DNA from: Deltaproteobacteria bacterium
Lineage (GTDB): Bacteria > Desulfobacterota > Desulfarculia > Adiutricales > Adiutricaceae
Direction of reading: 5' to 3'
Length of the DNA: 8,294 bases
Assembly: GCA_031267005.1 (NCBI GenBank)
Contig: JAIRZX010000698.1
Location: 1 to 8,294 of the forward strand
Shown: piece by piece, positions 5,874 through 8,294 of the stretch
Layout: every line of letters begins with the position of its first letter
Numbering within the stretch: the stretch's first letter is position 1
The notes under the pieces: model-generated
The model's database searches: none
Told to the model about the DNA's origin: nothing
Seen by the model: only the letters and a program-made list of their open reading frames with translations
Made by a program: the position numbers and the translations under genes

Positions 5874-6330
5874 TAGAGCCCCGCTTTGCCTGATGCCTGC
5901 AAAATTTGTTCCGGAGCGGACCTCTACGGCTTACAGGGCATGGCTTGCAACATGCCAGCTCCCCTGCGCGCCGCGCGAAAGTTACAGCGCGCGGAAAAGA
6001 CTCCAAACGCCGGGCCCGGTCCGGGCCCGGACCGCCGGATAGGGCATGCCGGGGTGCCGAGAAGGCGGAGCAACGAATCCGCAACGGCCGGGCCAGCTTT
6101 CGCTCTCGCCGGAAACATCTCCCCCTTTTCCGTCCTGCGCCCACGCGCCACCCCCCTGGGGCGAGCGGTGCCGCGCAAGGGCAAGCGGTGCCGCGCAAGG
6201 GCAAGCGCGTTCCTCGAAAGTCGTCAGGCGCCGCAAGCGTCCTGCGGCGTTCAGGGGAAAACCGGGGCCAATAAAGGGAAGGGCCAAAAGTGATTCCGTT
6301 ACCGCCCCCCCCCTCCCATCCATCCTGCGA
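5874..6330. other. Gene-free GC-rich stretch
   Basis: Open frames occur on both strands but overlap heavily, carry no recognisable domain and are rich in Arg, Pro, Gly and Ala. The stretch holds a GGGCCCGG-rich palindromic segment near 6014-6030, a 20-bp tandem repeat (6161-6200) and a run of nine C at 6305-6313. A minus-strand AACGGAATCA near 6290-6301 resembles the edge of the dispersed repeat at 7894-7903. Confidence 0.45.
6161..6206 (+). repeat. 20-bp tandem repeat
   Basis: The 20 bases 6161-6180 and 6181-6200 are identical except for one base (GCGAGCGG versus GCAAGCGG), and a third unit begins at 6201 with GCAAGC before diverging. A recent slippage duplication is the simplest explanation. 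Confidence 0.75.
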
Positions 6331-6334
6331 GCGA

Positions 6335-6620
6335 ACCGAGAAAGCTAAGGCAAGCGAAATGCAAATAACTATGGCGAGACTAAATTTAGAATCTGTAGCA
6401 TATCCTATTTAGTAATTATAATATTCTTGAAAATACTCAAAAAGGCTGATAAAGACTTAAAGAAGCTTTAAAATACTTAATTCGTCACTTATTATATTAT
6501 TATGATGTTTTAACAGATTAATATGTTATATATTGGATATCAACTGACGTTTATCTCAATATCCCAACAACCATCGTCATGGATGGACACAGATATAGCT
6601 GGCAACTTTATGGGAGACGA
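6335..6620. other. AT-rich island
   Basis: About 280 bases of strongly AT-rich sequence stand abruptly inside GC-rich DNA. No gene is seen. A TTGAAA (6427-6432), a 17-base gap and TAAAGA (6450-6455) resemble a weak promoter. There are no DnaA-box matches that I recognise, so an origin is not supported. A TATGTTATAT word recurs near 3762 in the other low-GC block. It could be foreign DNA, a protein-binding (H-NS-like) region or an old intergenic segment. Confidence 0.5.
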
Positions 6621-6881
6621 ATCACAAGACATGGCCCTTCCCGGGCAGATGGCCCGTGACGCCGTGCCGATCGCAAGGCAGTTCCAGTTCGGCCCGCGCG
6701 CCTGCGGCCCGCCATGGTTCGGGGTTCCGAAAATGTATGCATGGACTCGAGCGGCGCGTCGCGGCAGCCGGGCCGAACGGCGGCGAGCCCGCAGTCATGC
6801 CCCGGGACCCTAAGTCGTAAAGCCCGGCAACCTCCGGATCCCTAACGGCGCTGGGGCGGGCTACTCGGAACACAAGAAAAT

Positions 6882-6972
6882 GAAAAATGAAGGAGGAAAA
6901 GGAGAAGGAGGAGGAGGAGGAGGAGGAGAAGAAGGAGAAGGAGAAGGAGAAAAATGAAGGGAAAAATGAAGG
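6882..6972 (+). repeat. GA-rich purine microsatellite bracketed by a 12-mer
   Basis: Bases 6889-6954 are purines only on the plus strand, built mainly of GGA and GAA triplets. The 12-mer GAAAAATGAAGG lies once before the triplets (6882-6893) and twice in tandem after them (6949-6960 and 6961-6972). Mirror-type purine tracts can form triplex DNA. Slippage would change the length readily. It is not in a credible gene, so phase variation of a protein is not supported. Confidence 0.85.
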
Positions 6973-7064
6973 GGCCGGAAGGTCCCGATCGCCTAAGGCG
7001 TACGGCGGGACGGAGGCGTTCGATCTCGAGCCCCGCCTCTAGCTCGCTTTCCATATATCGGCCT

Positions 7065-7098
7065 AAGGTGCCAGCATAAGCAAGGTGCCCGCATATGC
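7065..7098 (+). repeat. 17-bp direct tandem repeat
   Basis: Units 7065-7081 and 7082-7098 are adjacent and match at 15 of 17 positions (AAGGTGCCAGCATAAGC and AAGGTGCCCGCATATGC). There is no neighbouring promoter or gene to give it a role. Confidence 0.7.
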
Positions 7099-7782
7099 GA
7101 TGCGAGCTCCGTCGAGCTCCTCATAGCTTTCCTGGAAAAACGGGCATACAGGATAAGGCCATCTTAGTCGGAAACGCCTTCGACCCCGCCCCCAAACGCA
7201 ACCTCGCCTTCGAGCGTTGCGCCTTTACGGCCGCCTCGGCTCGCGGCGGCGCGGACAACCCTCGGGGGCCGACGGCGCGGAGGGCGGGAGGCCGTAACCG
7301 TCCGTTTCGCCAGGGCCGTCGGCATGGCCCCTCGGTGCAAGGGGCGGCGCCGCGCTGAGTTCGTGGACGCGGAGCGCCCGCGGGATGATATGCGGCCCGG
7401 CCGGTCTCAAGATCGCTAATAACCGCGCCTGGAACGCTAGCCCGTGCAGCGTCAGAAGGAACTCGCGGCGCGGCTGACCCGAGGGCGCCGCGACCGGGCG
7501 GAAAAGTGTCCGGAAGGACGGCAGGCCGGGGGTTCTTGGGTTCGGGGGAACCTTGAAGCTGACTCCGAACACCGCAAGAAACCCAACGACTTATCTCATG
7601 CGGCCCGCAGGTTCCGGCTCAAGCGGGAGAGGCTCAGTCGGCTGGCCTGGGACAGCGGGGGGGCGCGTCAGGGCCAACGGCCACGCCGCCGGGACCTGAA
7701 CTTGACAGTAAGCAAGTTGACAGATTACCGCTAAAAATAGAATATTTTTGGCCGGAAGCCCGACCGGAGGGCCGTCAACGGC

Positions 7783-7908
7783 GGAGCCGCGCCCTGGTAA
7801 TTGTTGAAGCTCGAATCCTACCCTTCGCCGGAGGTCCTATCGCCGTCCCCTCAACACGGATCATTCGGCTTAGCAGGGGGCGTGGGTTTCCGCAACGGAA
7901 TCAAAATT
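7783..7908 (+). repeat. Dispersed repeat, copy 2 of 2
   Basis: Diverged match to 2133-2261 in the same orientation, with shared GGAGCCGC, TTGAAGCTCG, CCCCTCA, CGGATCATTCGGCTT, GGGTTTC and AACGGAATCAAAATT blocks. The shared A-rich edge is followed here by further A- and T-rich sequence and the poly(A) run, whereas copy 1 returns directly to GC-rich DNA. Confidence 0.65.
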
Positions 7909-7938
7909 TCAAAACTGCAAGAAAAAATTTTTGCAATA

Positions 7939-8294
<356 letters not shown>

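Larger units (their letters stand above)
6621..7780. other. Mostly gene-free stretch with simple repeats
   Basis: Apart from the purine tract and the 17-bp repeat listed separately, no gene is supported. A plus-strand frame at 7444-7734 gives 96 residues rich in Arg and Lys with no recognised domain; a KKPNDL segment near its middle faintly recalls an IS1634-type transposase, too weak to call. Frames on the minus strand in the same region are equally open and equally unconvincing. Confidence 0.45.

Noticed and set aside
6335..6620. Replication origin in the AT-rich island
   Set aside because: No DnaA boxes, iterons or neighbouring replication gene are visible.
7444..7734. Arg/Lys-rich 96-codon frame as an IS1634-type transposase remnant
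   Set aside because: The KKPND similarity is short and unsupported by other family motifs in any frame.
7805..7830. GCTCGAATCC resembling a tRNA T-arm
   Set aside because: No acceptor, D or anticodon arms fit around it, and it belongs to the dispersed repeat, whose other copy lacks the match.

Overview
This is a GC-rich bacterial window with unusually little coding sequence. Only three protein genes can be supported: the 3' end of a PD-(D/E)XK nuclease-domain protein at the left edge, a Crp/Fnr-family regulator on the minus strand (2811-3500), and a small XRE-type helix-turn-helix regulator on the minus strand (5453-5800). Together they cover roughly 16% of the window. Both complete genes have purine-rich Shine-Dalgarno sites, so the DNA is bacterial. 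The Crp/Fnr gene and the nuclease-domain protein would fit a deltaproteobacterium-like, anaerobic or host-associated lineage with a decaying genome, but nothing here fixes the taxonomy.

Layout, left to right. 1-318: nuclease-domain gene fragment. About 375-910, minus strand: a badly decayed tnpB (IS200/IS605-type OrfB). Its hallmark segments can be read in three different frames, and it carries a perfect 9-bp hairpin near its 3' end. About 830-2260: three diverged, same-orientation copies of a repeat of roughly 420-490 bp; the first merges into the tnpB remnant. 2133-2261 is repeated at 7783-7908, more than 5 kb away. 2588-2717 holds short tandem repeats. 2811-3500 is the Crp/Fnr gene, followed by its leader and a lower-GC intergenic block (about 3550-4340) with three copies of an 11-bp palindrome. 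4353-4399 folds as a nested hairpin and is followed by about 1 kb of GC-rich DNA with no credible gene. 5453-5800 is the XRE regulator, with a good sigma70-like promoter. 5875-6330 is GC-rich and non-coding, with a 20-bp tandem repeat. 6330-6620 is a sharply AT-rich island. 6880-6972 is a GA-rich purine microsatellite bracketed by a 12-mer. 7065-7098 is a 17-bp tandem repeat. 7943-7970 is an uninterrupted run of 28 A. The rest is GC-rich DNA without recognisable genes.

No operon or multi-gene pathway is visible; both regulators stand alone. The window is best read as a transposon graveyard with expanded intergenic DNA and simple-sequence tracts. I did not find a convincing new gene system. 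The signals most worth following are the diverged repeat family around the tnpB remnant, the CGCGTWACGCG palindromes, the nested hairpin and the simple-sequence tracts.
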